The translations under genes and the position numbers were made by a program. 24,057 nucleotides of DNA from positions 1 to 24,057 of the forward strand of contig PEUR01000144.1 in assembly GCA_002780675.1 (NCBI GenBank), given 5' to 3'. Shown piece after piece: positions 7,868-15,241 of this stretch. The DNA is from Gallionellales bacterium CG03_land_8_20_14_0_80_55_15 (GTDB lineage: Bacteria; Pseudomonadota; Gammaproteobacteria; Burkholderiales; Gallionellaceae). The notes beneath the pieces were generated by a model. That model was not told the origin of the DNA, ran no database searches, and was given only the letters and a program-made list of their open reading frames with translations. The stretch's first letter is position 1. Each line of letters begins with the position of its first letter.

Positions 7868-7895
7868 ATAACAGAAAAACCTTTAAGGAATAACT

Positions 7896-9260
7896 ATGAA
7901 AGATATTCGCGAAGACATCGCTTGGGCAAAGATTAACCGGGATGTATTGGTTAGTCTGGAAAATCCGAGGAAGTTGTATTGGGTCATCGTGTTCGGGGCA
8001 CTTTCGCTTTTTAGCGTAGGTCTCGGCTGCGAGATTTATCAGTACCAGGTTGGTATGGGGGTCGCTAATCTGAACAACCCGAATGTGTGGGGGCTGTATA
8101 TCGCCACCTTTATTTTCTGGATCGGGATGAGTCACTCGGGTACGCTATTGTCAGCGATTTTGCACTTGATGCATGCTGACTGGCGTAAGCCCATCTATCG
8201 TTTCGCTGAAGCAATGACGACTTTCTCGCTGATGACTGCGGGACTGTTCGTTATGGTGCACATCGGGCGCTTGTGGCAATTTTACTATGCGTTGCCCTAT
8301 CCAAATGATCGCGGGACATGGCCGAACTTCCAGTCTCCCTTATTGTGGGACGCGATGGCTATTTTTACCTATCTGAGTTCGTCGGTATTGTTTCTGTATG
8401 TCGGTATGATTCCAGACTTGGCCATTTGTCGCGATAACCTACATAAAGGTTGGCGCAAAAAACTGTACACATTATTGGCATTGGGTTGGGAAGGTACTGA
8501 CCGTCAATGGCGCAACTTCCGAGTGACTTATCTGACCATTGCCTGTTTCCTGATTCCATTGGCGGTGTCGGTACACTCTATCGTTGCAAGTGACTTTGCC
8601 ATGTCACAGCAACCAGGTTGGCACGTTACTTCATTCCCTCCTTATTTCGTGGCGGGTGCGCTGTATTCCGGCTGTGCGGCGATTATCACGCTGTTCATTA
8701 TTCTGCGTTATGTGTTCAGGTTTGAAGATTACATGACCAAGAGCATCCTGAAAAAGACCGTGCGTCTAACCTTTGCGATCGCGATGGTATGGACTTACCT
8801 GAATGCCGTAGAATTCGCTGCCGTTTGGTATGGTCACGACATGGATGCGAAAGCGGTGCTGATTCAAAAAGCAACGGGTCCGTTCGCGCCATTCTGGTGG
8901 GGGATGGTGTTCTGCGGTTCGGTCGTACCCCTTATGCTGGCCTTCAAACGCTTCCAAACCAATATCCCGGTGTTGTTCGCAGTATCGCTGCTGTTGAATT
9001 TGGGGATGTGGCTGGAACGCTGGATGATCGTCGCGCCAACCTTTTCACATGGTTACTATCCATGGGTCTGGGATAACGATCAATGGCCCAGCCTGATTCA
9101 ATGGGGTATGGTAATGGGTAGTTTTGGATGGTTTACTTTGCTGTTCATGGTGTTCTGCAAGGTGTTCCCATCGGTATCCATGTATGAAGTCAAGGAAATG
9201 GTCTATCACCGCAGTTTGCATCTGAAAAAGAATGAAACTGCTGGACAAGGAGCGCACTGA
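7896..9260 (+). CDS. actC: ACIII subunit ActC, NrfD/PsrC-like quinone-binding membrane protein
   Basis: ActC is the NrfD-family integral membrane subunit thought to hold the quinol oxidation site near the periplasm. The 454-residue protein is built from about ten hydrophobic helices and shows family-typical stretches such as GMSHSGTLLSAILHL (residues about 75-90), the MTAGLFVMVHIGR segment, and a late NLGMWLERWMIV helix. AAGGA lies upstream of the ATG. The last codons run into actD, whose start follows the stop by one base, so the two are translationally linked. Length is close to other ActC proteins. Confidence 0.95.
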   Translation: MKDIREDIAWAKINRDVLVSLENPRKLYWVIVFGALSLFSVGLGCEIYQYQVGMGVANLNNPNVWGLYIATFIFWIGMSHSGTLLSAILHLMHADWRKPIYRFAEAMTTFSLMTAGLFVMVHIGRLWQFYYALPYPNDRGTWPNFQSPLLWDAMAIFTYLSSSVLFLYVGMIPDLAICRDNLHKGWRKKLYTLLALGWEGTDRQWRNFRVTYLTIACFLIPLAVSVHSIVASDFAMSQQPGWHVTSFPPYFVAGALYSGCAAIITLFIILRYVFRFEDYMTKSILKKTVRLTFAIAMVWTYLNAVEFAAVWYGHDMDAKAVLIQKATGPFAPFWWGMVFCGSVVPLMLAFKRFQTNIPVLFAVSLLLNLGMWLERWMIVAPTFSHGYYPWVWDNDQWPSLIQWGMVMGSFGWFTLLFMVFCKVFPSVSMYEVKEMVYHRSLHLKKNETAGQGAH

Positions 9261-9261
9261 T

Positions 9262-9792
9262 ATGAGCAAACGTCATTTACTCGCAATGTTCAGCAGTTTT
9301 GATGAGGCTGAACTAGTCGTACAGGAACTGCGCAATACCTCTATCAAGGGCTTCGATGTCAATGATGATTTAGTGGTCAAATCACCCATCGAACATCCTG
9401 AGGTTGAAGAGTTTCTTGGCGAAAAACCCGTCTATGTGCAATGGTTTACCTTGTTCGGTGCGCTGATGGGTGGTTTGCTGGGGTTCTTTCTGATCTCGGG
9501 TGCGCAGGCCAATTTTTTTGAACAGTTAAAAGGGGGGAAGCCAATCGTGCCGTTTCCACCCAACTTTGTGTTGACCTATGAGATGTTTATTCTAGGGGGG
9601 GTGTATATCTCAGTGCTGGGATTCTTAATCTGCGCGGGTTTGCCGGCAAAGCGCTCACCTTTGTATAGTTCTAGCGTATCGGAAGATAAAATCGCGATTC
9701 TGGTAAAATCCGAAGCAGGTGCAACCAGTACGCTGAGGGCTATTTTCACCAAGCATCAAGCATTGGAAATTCAAGAAGAGGCAGGTAAATGA
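9262..9792 (+). CDS. actD: ACIII subunit ActD (DUF3341)
   Basis: ActD is a small ACIII membrane subunit of the DUF3341 family with a cytoplasmic alpha/beta part and two helices. The 176-residue protein shows an N-terminal soluble domain (LLAMFSSFDEAELVVQELR, residues about 5-24), then two membrane segments (WFTLFGALMGGLLGFFLISG and MFILGGVYISVLGFLICAG), then a C-terminal soluble tail. I chose the ATG at 9262, preceded by AAGGAG with a 9-base spacer; an upstream in-frame ATG at 9232 lies inside actC. The stop overlaps actE by 4 bases (ATGA). Confidence 0.92.
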   Translation: MSKRHLLAMFSSFDEAELVVQELRNTSIKGFDVNDDLVVKSPIEHPEVEEFLGEKPVYVQWFTLFGALMGGLLGFFLISGAQANFFEQLKGGKPIVPFPPNFVLTYEMFILGGVYISVLGFLICAGLPAKRSPLYSSSVSEDKIAILVKSEAGATSTLRAIFTKHQALEIQEEAGK

Positions 9793-10343
9793 AAAAATTA
9801 TCTCTGGCAATTGCGTTGCTGATAGCGCCCTCTCTGGCACAAGCGTGGCCATGGTCACAGGACATGGCCAATCAGGTGAGTGTCAAACCACAGGAAAGTC
9901 CCGATTCAGCCCATCCCGGCATGACACCCTTTCCAAAGCGTTCTCTGCCTGTAGCGGGTACGACCGTTATCGTCAAAGACGCTGATGCGGCTCGCAAGAT
10001 GATCAACCCGATGTTGGCAGATGAAGCGTCGGTTGCTCGCGGGAAACGTTTATATGGTATTTACTGCACCCCTTGTCACGGCAAGAGCGGAACGGGTGAT
10101 GGTCTGGTGGGTGAAAAATTGGTGATGAAGCCATGGAATCTGACGAATAGCAACGAAATGCATAATTGGAATCCTGCCGAGTATCCAGATGGTTACATTT
10201 TTGGCTATGTCTCATTGGGTGGCGCTGTGATGCCTAGTTATGCCAATGATTTGACGGCAACTGAGCGTTGGCATGTGGTGAATTACATCCGAAAAGTGTT
10301 GCAGAATAACCCAGCTCAACAAGCTGCGGCTCAAGCAAATTAG
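9789..10343 (+). CDS. actE: ACIII subunit ActE, monoheme cytochrome c
   Basis: ActE is the monoheme cytochrome c of ACIII, expected to pass electrons onward to a soluble cytochrome or an oxidase. The 184-residue protein has a cleavable signal peptide (MKKLSLAIALLIAPSLAQA) and one heme motif, CTPCH, near residue 95, preceded by GKRLYGIYC as in many class I cytochromes. Methionines after the heme motif (VMKPW, AVMPSY) are candidates for the sixth ligand. No cysteine lies at the signal cleavage site, so this copy does not look like a lipoprotein. Translation is coupled to actD by an ATGA overlap. Confidence 0.92.
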   Translation: MKKLSLAIALLIAPSLAQAWPWSQDMANQVSVKPQESPDSAHPGMTPFPKRSLPVAGTTVIVKDADAARKMINPMLADEASVARGKRLYGIYCTPCHGKSGTGDGLVGEKLVMKPWNLTNSNEMHNWNPAEYPDGYIFGYVSLGGAVMPSYANDLTATERWHVVNYIRKVLQNNPAQQAAAQAN

Positions 10344-10354
10344 GAGGCTACGAA

Positions 10355-11368
10355 ATGTTTGCATACAGTAATTTGGCGGTTTTGAATGTAAGTTTCGTGG
10401 TAGTGCTGTCACTGGCGTTGAGTGGCGTTGCCTTGTGTTCTGTGCTGCATCTGGTGGGAGCCAAATGGCAAAATGAAGTCAAGCATCTGGCTACCTCCTT
10501 GTTTGCGCTGTTTCCTTTGGCGTTTGTGTTGCTGGTAGTGATATTGCTGAATGGTCCTGCGTTCTTTTCATGGTGGGGACATAAGGTGGGTGTTCATGCC
10601 AGCATCCCGAGTTGGTATCAGCCTCACTGGTTTATCGCACGCGAAGTGATCGGCATGCTGTTTATGATGGTGCTGTATTGGGTGTTTATCAAGCGTCAGA
10701 ATGTATGTGACCGCAGCCCGGCAGATGCAGCCAGTTTTCACCGAGTGGCTACTGTAATTCCATTCTTTTTTGTGCTGTACAGCACAATGATCGCTTGGGA
10801 TTTTGAAATGACTCTCGTGCCTGAATGGCACAGCGCAATTTATGGCTTACAGCAGTTCGTCAGTAACTTTGGCATGTTCCTTGCCTTTTTGGTGGTTTGG
10901 GTTTCAGCATGGAATGCCCGCCAAAATCAGGCGCATCCGATAGCGGCTTATATTTACAACCATATTGCACAGATGTTGCTGGCTTTTACCTTGTTGTGGA
11001 TATACACCTACTATTCGCAGTATCTTACGATTTGGTATGGCGATTTGCCAGACGAAACAGGACGTGTGTTTGGTATGCAAAACGGTGACTATGCTTTTCT
11101 GTGGTGGTCTGTATTGGTGCTGAAATTTGTCGTTCCTTTTACAGCACTCTCTTTCCCCGGCCCGCGTCACAATATTGCCGCAATCAATGCAGTGGCCATT
11201 TGCATTATCGTAGGTACTTTGTTTGAGCGTTACGTCTGGATTGGTGGGGTTACCGGTAAGGGCGATTATCCATTTGTAGCGACAATAGTAATTGGCGGCG
11301 CGGTTGCCTTGATTGGATATTTTCTGGTCAAGACGCGTTTGCAAGGTACTCAGTTAGTAAAGGAATAA
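10355..11368 (+). CDS. actF: ACIII subunit ActF, NrfD-like membrane protein
   Basis: ActF is the second large membrane subunit of ACIII, structurally related to ActC and suggested to form a proton path. The 337-residue protein contains about nine predicted hydrophobic helices, the first beginning near residue 6 and the last ending near residue 328. This seems shorter than many ActF proteins I know of, which are nearer 400 residues, though family variation could explain it. AGGAGG precedes the ATG by 7 bases. No actG or actH gene follows; sspA begins six bases after the stop, so the act operon appears to end here in gene content but not in transcription. Confidence 0.9.
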   Translation: MFAYSNLAVLNVSFVVVLSLALSGVALCSVLHLVGAKWQNEVKHLATSLFALFPLAFVLLVVILLNGPAFFSWWGHKVGVHASIPSWYQPHWFIAREVIGMLFMMVLYWVFIKRQNVCDRSPADAASFHRVATVIPFFFVLYSTMIAWDFEMTLVPEWHSAIYGLQQFVSNFGMFLAFLVVWVSAWNARQNQAHPIAAYIYNHIAQMLLAFTLLWIYTYYSQYLTIWYGDLPDETGRVFGMQNGDYAFLWWSVLVLKFVVPFTALSFPGPRHNIAAINAVAICIIVGTLFERYVWIGGVTGKGDYPFVATIVIGGAVALIGYFLVKTRLQGTQLVKE

Positions 11369-11374
11369 GTGTTA

Positions 11375-11971
11375 ATGATGACGTTGTATTCGGGTACTAC
11401 TTGCCCATTTAGCCACCGCTGCCGTATCGTGCTGTTTGAAAAAGGCATGGACTTTGAAGTCATAGATGTTGATATGTTGCATAAGACCGATGATGCAGCA
11501 GTTAACAATCCATATGGCAAAGTCCCTGTTCTGGTTGAGCGTGATCTGGTGCTGTTTCAAGCAAACATCATCAATGAGTATATTGATGAGCGTTTTCCGC
11601 ATCCACAATTGATGCCGCCAGATCCAGTGATGCGTGCACGTGCTCGTTTATTCCTGCATCAGTTTGAGCAGGAGTTGTACGCTCATATCGCTACGATAGA
11701 GCAGGGGGGGAAGGCTGCTGACAAGGCTCGTGTCATCATTCGCGATAATTTGACGCAGTTGGCTCAGATATTGACCAAGCAGAAATTTCTGTTGGGAGAG
11801 GAGTTCTCCATGCTAGATGTGGCAATTGCGCCGCTGTTGTGGAGGCTGGATCACTTTGGTATCAATATGCCCAAGGAAGCCGCTCCACTGATGAAGTATG
11901 CAGAGCGTATCTTCTCTCGCCAGGGTTTTATTGATGCGCTGACGCCCTCTGAAAGAGCCATGCGGAAATGA
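11375..11971 (+). CDS. sspA: Stringent starvation protein A
   Basis: SspA is a glutathione-S-transferase-fold protein that binds RNA polymerase and alters transcription under stress and stationary phase. The 198-residue protein begins with the conserved thioredoxin-like start MMTLYSGTTCPFSHRCRIV, followed by FEKGMDFEVIDVD, NPYGKVPVLVERDLVL and IINEYIDERFPHPQLMP, all hallmarks of SspA. I chose ATG 11375 as start; a GTG at 11369 is an alternative two codons upstream. In many betaproteobacteria sspA sits directly behind petC; here it follows actF with a six-base gap. Its stop overlaps the sspB start by 4 bases. Confidence 0.93.
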   Translation: MMTLYSGTTCPFSHRCRIVLFEKGMDFEVIDVDMLHKTDDAAVNNPYGKVPVLVERDLVLFQANIINEYIDERFPHPQLMPPDPVMRARARLFLHQFEQELYAHIATIEQGGKAADKARVIIRDNLTQLAQILTKQKFLLGEEFSMLDVAIAPLLWRLDHFGINMPKEAAPLMKYAERIFSRQGFIDALTPSERAMRK

Positions 11972-12363
11972 GCGACCTGTCTACTCGCCCGTATCTGATA
12001 CGAGCGATATACGAATGGTGTATAGACAGTGCGTTGACCCCTTATCTAGCTGTGCGTGTCAACGAAAATACTGAGGTTCCGGTTGCATATGTCAAAGCGG
12101 GTGAAATCACGCTGAATCTTGGTGCAGGAGCCGTTAGAAATCTGGAAATGGGCAACGAGTTTATTAGTTGCAATAGTCGTTTCGGTGGATCGCCCTTTCA
12201 GCTATTCATTCCAGTCGAGGCTGTGATCGGAATTTTTGCCAAGGAAACGGGGCAAGGTTTAGTGTTTCAAGGGTCTGACTCGCAACAGCCGCCTCCTGAT
12301 TCGGGCGGAGAAGAAACCAAACCAAAATCATCAGGCAGGCCGATGTTAAAAATCGTTAAATAA
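11968..12363 (+). CDS. sspB: ClpXP protease specificity-enhancing factor
   Basis: SspB is the adaptor that tethers ssrA-tagged and other substrates to ClpXP. The 131-residue protein has the conserved substrate-binding domain (RPYLIRAIYEWCIDSALTPY, residues about 7-26; LNLGAGAVRNLEMGNEFI; SRFGGSPFQLFIPVEAVIGI). A flexible Pro/Ser/Gly/Glu-rich linker follows, and the C-terminal RPMLKIVK tail is the ClpX-docking peptide. The start overlaps the sspA stop (ATGA), the usual pairing. A strong hairpin follows, closing the ACIII-sspAB transcription unit. Confidence 0.94.
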   Translation: MSDLSTRPYLIRAIYEWCIDSALTPYLAVRVNENTEVPVAYVKAGEITLNLGAGAVRNLEMGNEFISCNSRFGGSPFQLFIPVEAVIGIFAKETGQGLVFQGSDSQQPPPDSGGEETKPKSSGRPMLKIVK

Positions 12364-12379
12364 ATCAGTTTCCTGTTTA

Positions 12380-12422
12380 GTTGAAATAATAAAGCCGCTT
12401 ATAGCGGCTTTATTATTTCAAC
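12380..12422. terminator. Bidirectional terminator between sspB and rpoH
   Basis: A perfect 20-bp inverted repeat (12380-12399 with 12403-12422) has a 3-base loop. The GC-rich core is AAAGCCGCT with AGCGGCTTT, flanked by AT-rich arms that give T-rich tracts on both strands. It lies between the convergent sspB and rpoH genes, 16 bases from the sspB stop and 17 bases from the rpoH stop, so it can serve both. Confidence 0.9.
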
Positions 12423-12439
12423 ACATAAGAGTAGATTTT

Positions 12440-13297
12440 CTAGGAAGGCATGGTGATTAGTGATTGCATTTTACCGAGTGCTTTCTGTTCGATTTGACGA
12501 ATACGTTCTGCCGAAACATTAAATTCTGCTGCCAGTTCGTGCAAGGTACTGGCTTGACCTTCACATAGCCAACGCGATTCGATGATACGACGACTCCGCT
12601 CATCCAGACTGGCTAGGGCACTCGACAAGCCTACGGTTTTCAGGTGTTCGTATTCCGATGCCTCCAGAATGCGGGAGGGTTCAAGCTCGCTGTTTTCAGC
12701 CAGATAATGAATCGGGCTATAGGCATCTTCCTCATCGGCATCCGTAGGATCAAGTGCTACTTCGTGTCCTGCAAATCGGGCTTCCATCTCCAGTACATCA
12801 GATTCTTTTACATTCAACTGCTGCGCAATTTCGCTAACTTGTTCTGGCTTGAGGGATACAAAGCCTGTTTTAAGGCTGCGCAAATTGAAAAAAAGTTTGC
12901 GTTGAGCCTTGGTGGTGGCGATCTTGACCATGCGCCAGTTGCGTACTACGAATTCATGAATCTCGGCACGTATCCAGTGAAGAGCAAAGGAAACAAGACG
13001 CACACCGCGTTCCGGGTCGTAGTGCTTGACTGCCTTCATCAGACCGATATTACCTTCCTGGATCAGGTCTGCCTGAGGCAAGCCGTAACCGGCATATCCG
13101 CGCGCCACGCTAACCACGACGCGTAAATGAGACATGACCAACTGACGTGCCGCATCGAGATCATCCTGAGTTTTGAACCGCTGGGCTAGGTCGTGCTCCT
13201 GCTCCTGTGTCAGTACCGGGATGCGGTTGACTGACTGGATGTAACTATCCAGACTACCAACAGCAGAAGGAATCGGAAAATTCATAGCGTTATTCAT
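12440..13297 (-). CDS. rpoH: RNA polymerase heat-shock sigma factor RpoH (sigma-32)
   Basis: RpoH directs RNA polymerase to heat-shock promoters. The 285-residue protein shows sigma region 2 (RQLVMSHLRVVVSVARGYAG, then GLPQADLIQEGNIGLMKAV and WIRAEIHEFVVRNWR), the RpoH box QRKLFFNLR near residue 133, region 3, and region 4 with its helix-turn-helix (LHELAAEFNVSAERIRQIEQKALGKM). AAGGTG lies five bases before the ATG. In many proteobacteria rpoH follows ftsX directly; here about 1 kb of repeat-rich DNA and one small gene come between. The leader has possible short hairpins near the ribosome site. The 3' end faces sspB across a shared terminator. Confidence 0.96.
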   Translation of the reverse strand: MNNAMNFPIPSAVGSLDSYIQSVNRIPVLTQEQEHDLAQRFKTQDDLDAARQLVMSHLRVVVSVARGYAGYGLPQADLIQEGNIGLMKAVKHYDPERGVRLVSFALHWIRAEIHEFVVRNWRMVKIATTKAQRKLFFNLRSLKTGFVSLKPEQVSEIAQQLNVKESDVLEMEARFAGHEVALDPTDADEEDAYSPIHYLAENSELEPSRILEASEYEHLKTVGLSSALASLDERSRRIIESRWLCEGQASTLHELAAEFNVSAERIRQIEQKALGKMQSLITMPS

Positions 13298-13327
13298 AGC
13301 GTCACCTTATTAACCAAGGAACCTTGG
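13298..13327 (-). promoter_or_regulatory. Possible structured leader of rpoH
   Basis: In the rpoH message, CCAAG and CUUGG (13323-13327 and 13314-13318) can form a small hairpin just upstream. The same CCUU can instead pair with the AAGG of the Shine-Dalgarno sequence (13305-13308). The two pairings exclude each other, which is the kind of layout seen in simple RNA thermometers. The helices are very short and the call is speculative. Confidence 0.2.
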
Positions 13328-13417
13328 CACTCGTCTTTGAGAGCTAAGGGATGGTGAAGTTCATGAAAAAAGAATTAAAACCGCTTAAAGACTATAGAAA
13401 ATTCAATTTTAAAAAAA

Positions 13418-13600
13418 TTATTCTTCGCCAGCCGTAGAGCAGGGTGAATCCAGAACTCTACCTGCTGAGTAACCCAATAATCCAATCGCAATCAGTACCA
13501 AGATCATGCCGAGGATATTGTTGACAACAAAACCGCCAATCAGGAACAGCGCGATTGCTACAGGTATTGCCAGAAACATACCACGTAATTTGGAATCCAT
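13418..13600 (-). CDS. Small hydrophobic membrane protein, unknown function
   Basis: This 60-residue protein is not recognised. It has a short polar start (MDSKLRG), two adjacent hydrophobic helices (MFLAIPVAIALFLIGGFVV and ILGMILVLIAIGLLGYSAG) and a short acidic tail ending in AGEE. I start it at the second of two adjacent ATG codons because AGGGAG lies at a normal distance from it; the first ATG at 13603 is only two bases from that site. It stands alone between rpoH and the repeat region, in the same direction as rpoH. The good ribosome site and protein-like composition argue that it is real. Confidence 0.6.
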   Translation of the reverse strand: MDSKLRGMFLAIPVAIALFLIGGFVVNNILGMILVLIAIGLLGYSAGRVLDSPCSTAGEE

Positions 13601-13816
13601 CATTACTCCCTATCTTTAAAGTCAATAAAAAAGCAGAAATCAAGGGCGAAATAATATCCGATTGTGAGTGGCAAATGTGAGTTACATAAGAAAAAATGCT
13701 TGTCAAAGCTGAATATGGCTTCAGTGGGTCGTTTTTTAACGTGAAATTTGCGCAGCGACGAATCGTACCCCTCGCCCTCTGGGGTAACCAGCCACTTGCC
13801 AGCTCTGGTACCCAAA

Positions 13817-13852
13817 GGGTGCTTGTACCCTTTAGGGTGCTTGTACCCTTTA
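13817..13852. repeat. 18-bp tandem repeat, two exact copies
   Basis: The unit GGGTGCTTGTACCCTTTA occurs twice in a row and the next bases begin a third, degenerate copy. The unit is itself partly palindromic (GGGT...ACCC). On the - strand it would encode the hexapeptide KGYKHP twice if translated. Confidence 0.85.
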
Positions 13853-14096
13853 GGGGGTGCTGGCTTATAAGGAGTGACTTTGCAATCGTTTTTTGATTGC
13901 TTGGTCAATACTTGGTTGTTTCATCAGTGGATGGGCTATCCATGATGGCTTGGGCTTTAGCCCTTACCAGAATTGAGTTGTTTTATCAGTGGTTCCATCA
14001 GAGGGGGAGCGGGGGGTGAACGAGGGGTTTCGCGGAGCACGCACCAAGCCTTGTGAACGATTTCGGCTACGCCGAAATGCGCCCTGCAAGGGAGGG

Positions 14097-14340
14097 AACG
14101 GGCATGGCGGGTTTGCTGTTACCCACAGGGCAACCTCCCTGCGAGAATCATTTCATTAGGCTATGTCACAGTTAAATAGTGGTGGTCTCGCAAGCCTTAT
14201 GGATGCAGTGTTTCGGCAGGGGTTATAAAAACACAACTCATTGATTATTAAGTATAATTTGAATGAGGGATTTTGCTTCAACAATTAACTGTGACATAGC
14301 CTTTCATTATCAGGAGCTGCATTTTTGCCATGCCCGTTAG
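14097..14340. repeat. Older inverted-repeat element interrupted by the MITE
   Basis: AACGGGCATGGC at 14097-14108 is the exact reverse complement of GCCATGCCCGTT at 14327-14338. Removing the MITE and one target copy would bring the arms to within about 70 bases of each other. The right arm belongs to the 39-bp repeat (14302-14340) that also occurs at 7829-7867. The right arm overlaps the ftsX stop codon. Confidence 0.5.
14159..14301. mobile_element. MITE-like element with 17-bp terminal inverted repeats and 8-bp target duplication
   Basis: The 143-bp element starts with GGCTATGTCACAGTTAA (14159-14175) and ends with its perfect reverse complement (14285-14301). It is flanked by an identical 8-bp direct repeat, TTTCATTA, at 14151-14158 and 14302-14309, the signature of transposition. 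It is too short to encode a transposase, so it would be moved in trans. The 8-bp duplication is compatible with several insertion-sequence families (for example ISL3 or IS1595); I cannot assign one. A diverged relative of its right half lies upstream of petA. Confidence 0.85.
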
Positions 14341-15241
14341 TGAGATTCAACATGAGACAAATGACGTGACACCGATAGCCAGGCCCCGAGTAGACCAAGA
14401 TAGACTGAGAATAATAAAAGGGAAAGCACGTCGCCTAGTGATAGCGGTTGCAGGGAAAAATTGCTGGCGTATAACCTGGACAGTGTCGCAAGAGGGGGCT
14501 GGAGCAACAACAGGCTGGTGGAGATGATTAGCAAAGCTGTGATACCGCCCAGCAGACCTTGCAGGGCACCAAAAAACAGGAACGGTCTGCGAATAAAGCC
14601 ATTGCTCGCTCCGATTAACTTTGCGACCTGAATTTCGTCACGTTGCGTAAGAATTTGCAGACGTATCGTGTTGAAAGTTATGGCAATCAGGGCAAGGCTA
14701 AGCAGACCGGAGAGTATAAACACCGCGACACGGGCAAAACTCAGCAAGGCATCCAGTTTATAAGCCCATGCAGAATCGTGTTGCGCTTGTTCTACCTTGG
14801 GCATGTTCTGGAGTGCTGTGCGCAATTCGTCCAGTGATTTGGCACTGCCAGGCTTGGGTACTATCACAAAAGCATCGGGCAATGGATTGCTTTCCAGTCC
14901 AGCGATGACATCGTCAAGGCCGGAGCTTTGTTTAAGTTCTTCAAGCGCATCGTTACGGGACACAAACTTTACGCTGGCGATAGCCGGGTGTCGGGATAGC
15001 TGAGTGCGTAATTGCGCGATGTCCTCCTGGCTGGCATCCAAAGCAAGAAACAGGCTGATTTGCTGTGGGCCGGATAGCTGCGCTACCAGGCCTTGGGCAT
15101 TTTGTAGCAGGACATACATGCCGGCAGGCAGACTGAGCGCAATGCCTATGACTAAGATGTTGAGCAATCCTGCCAAGGGAGAAGCGAATATGCGCCGCAA
15201 GGCAGTCCATAAGATAATCAATGGCTGAGTAAGGGTACGCA

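Larger units (their letters stand above)
13604..14336. other. Repeat-rich gap between ftsX and the small membrane gene, no confident gene
   Basis: About 730 bases hold no gene I can support. They contain an 18-bp tandem repeat (13817-13852); an imperfect direct repeat (13911-13930 and 13973-13992, 16 of 20 identical, sharing ATCAGTGG); several palindromes (for example GGGCTTTAGCCC near 13951 and ATTTCGGC/GCCGAAAT near 14060-14078); and a MITE-like element. The 101-codon reading frame here starts at TTG without a ribosome site and consists partly of the tandem repeat. The region looks like an accumulation site for small mobile or palindromic elements in what is usually a compact ftsYEX-rpoH locus. 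Confidence 0.6.

Noticed and set aside
13603..13908. 101-codon open frame on the - strand
   Set aside because: It starts at TTG with no ribosome site, is partly made of an 18-bp tandem repeat, and has no recognisable domain; its 3' end runs into the ribosome site of the small membrane gene. I treat it as non-coding or a remnant.
13911..13992. Two similar 20-bp stretches that could suggest a CRISPR-like array
   Set aside because: There are only two copies, with 16 of 20 matches, and no regular spacers or cas genes nearby.
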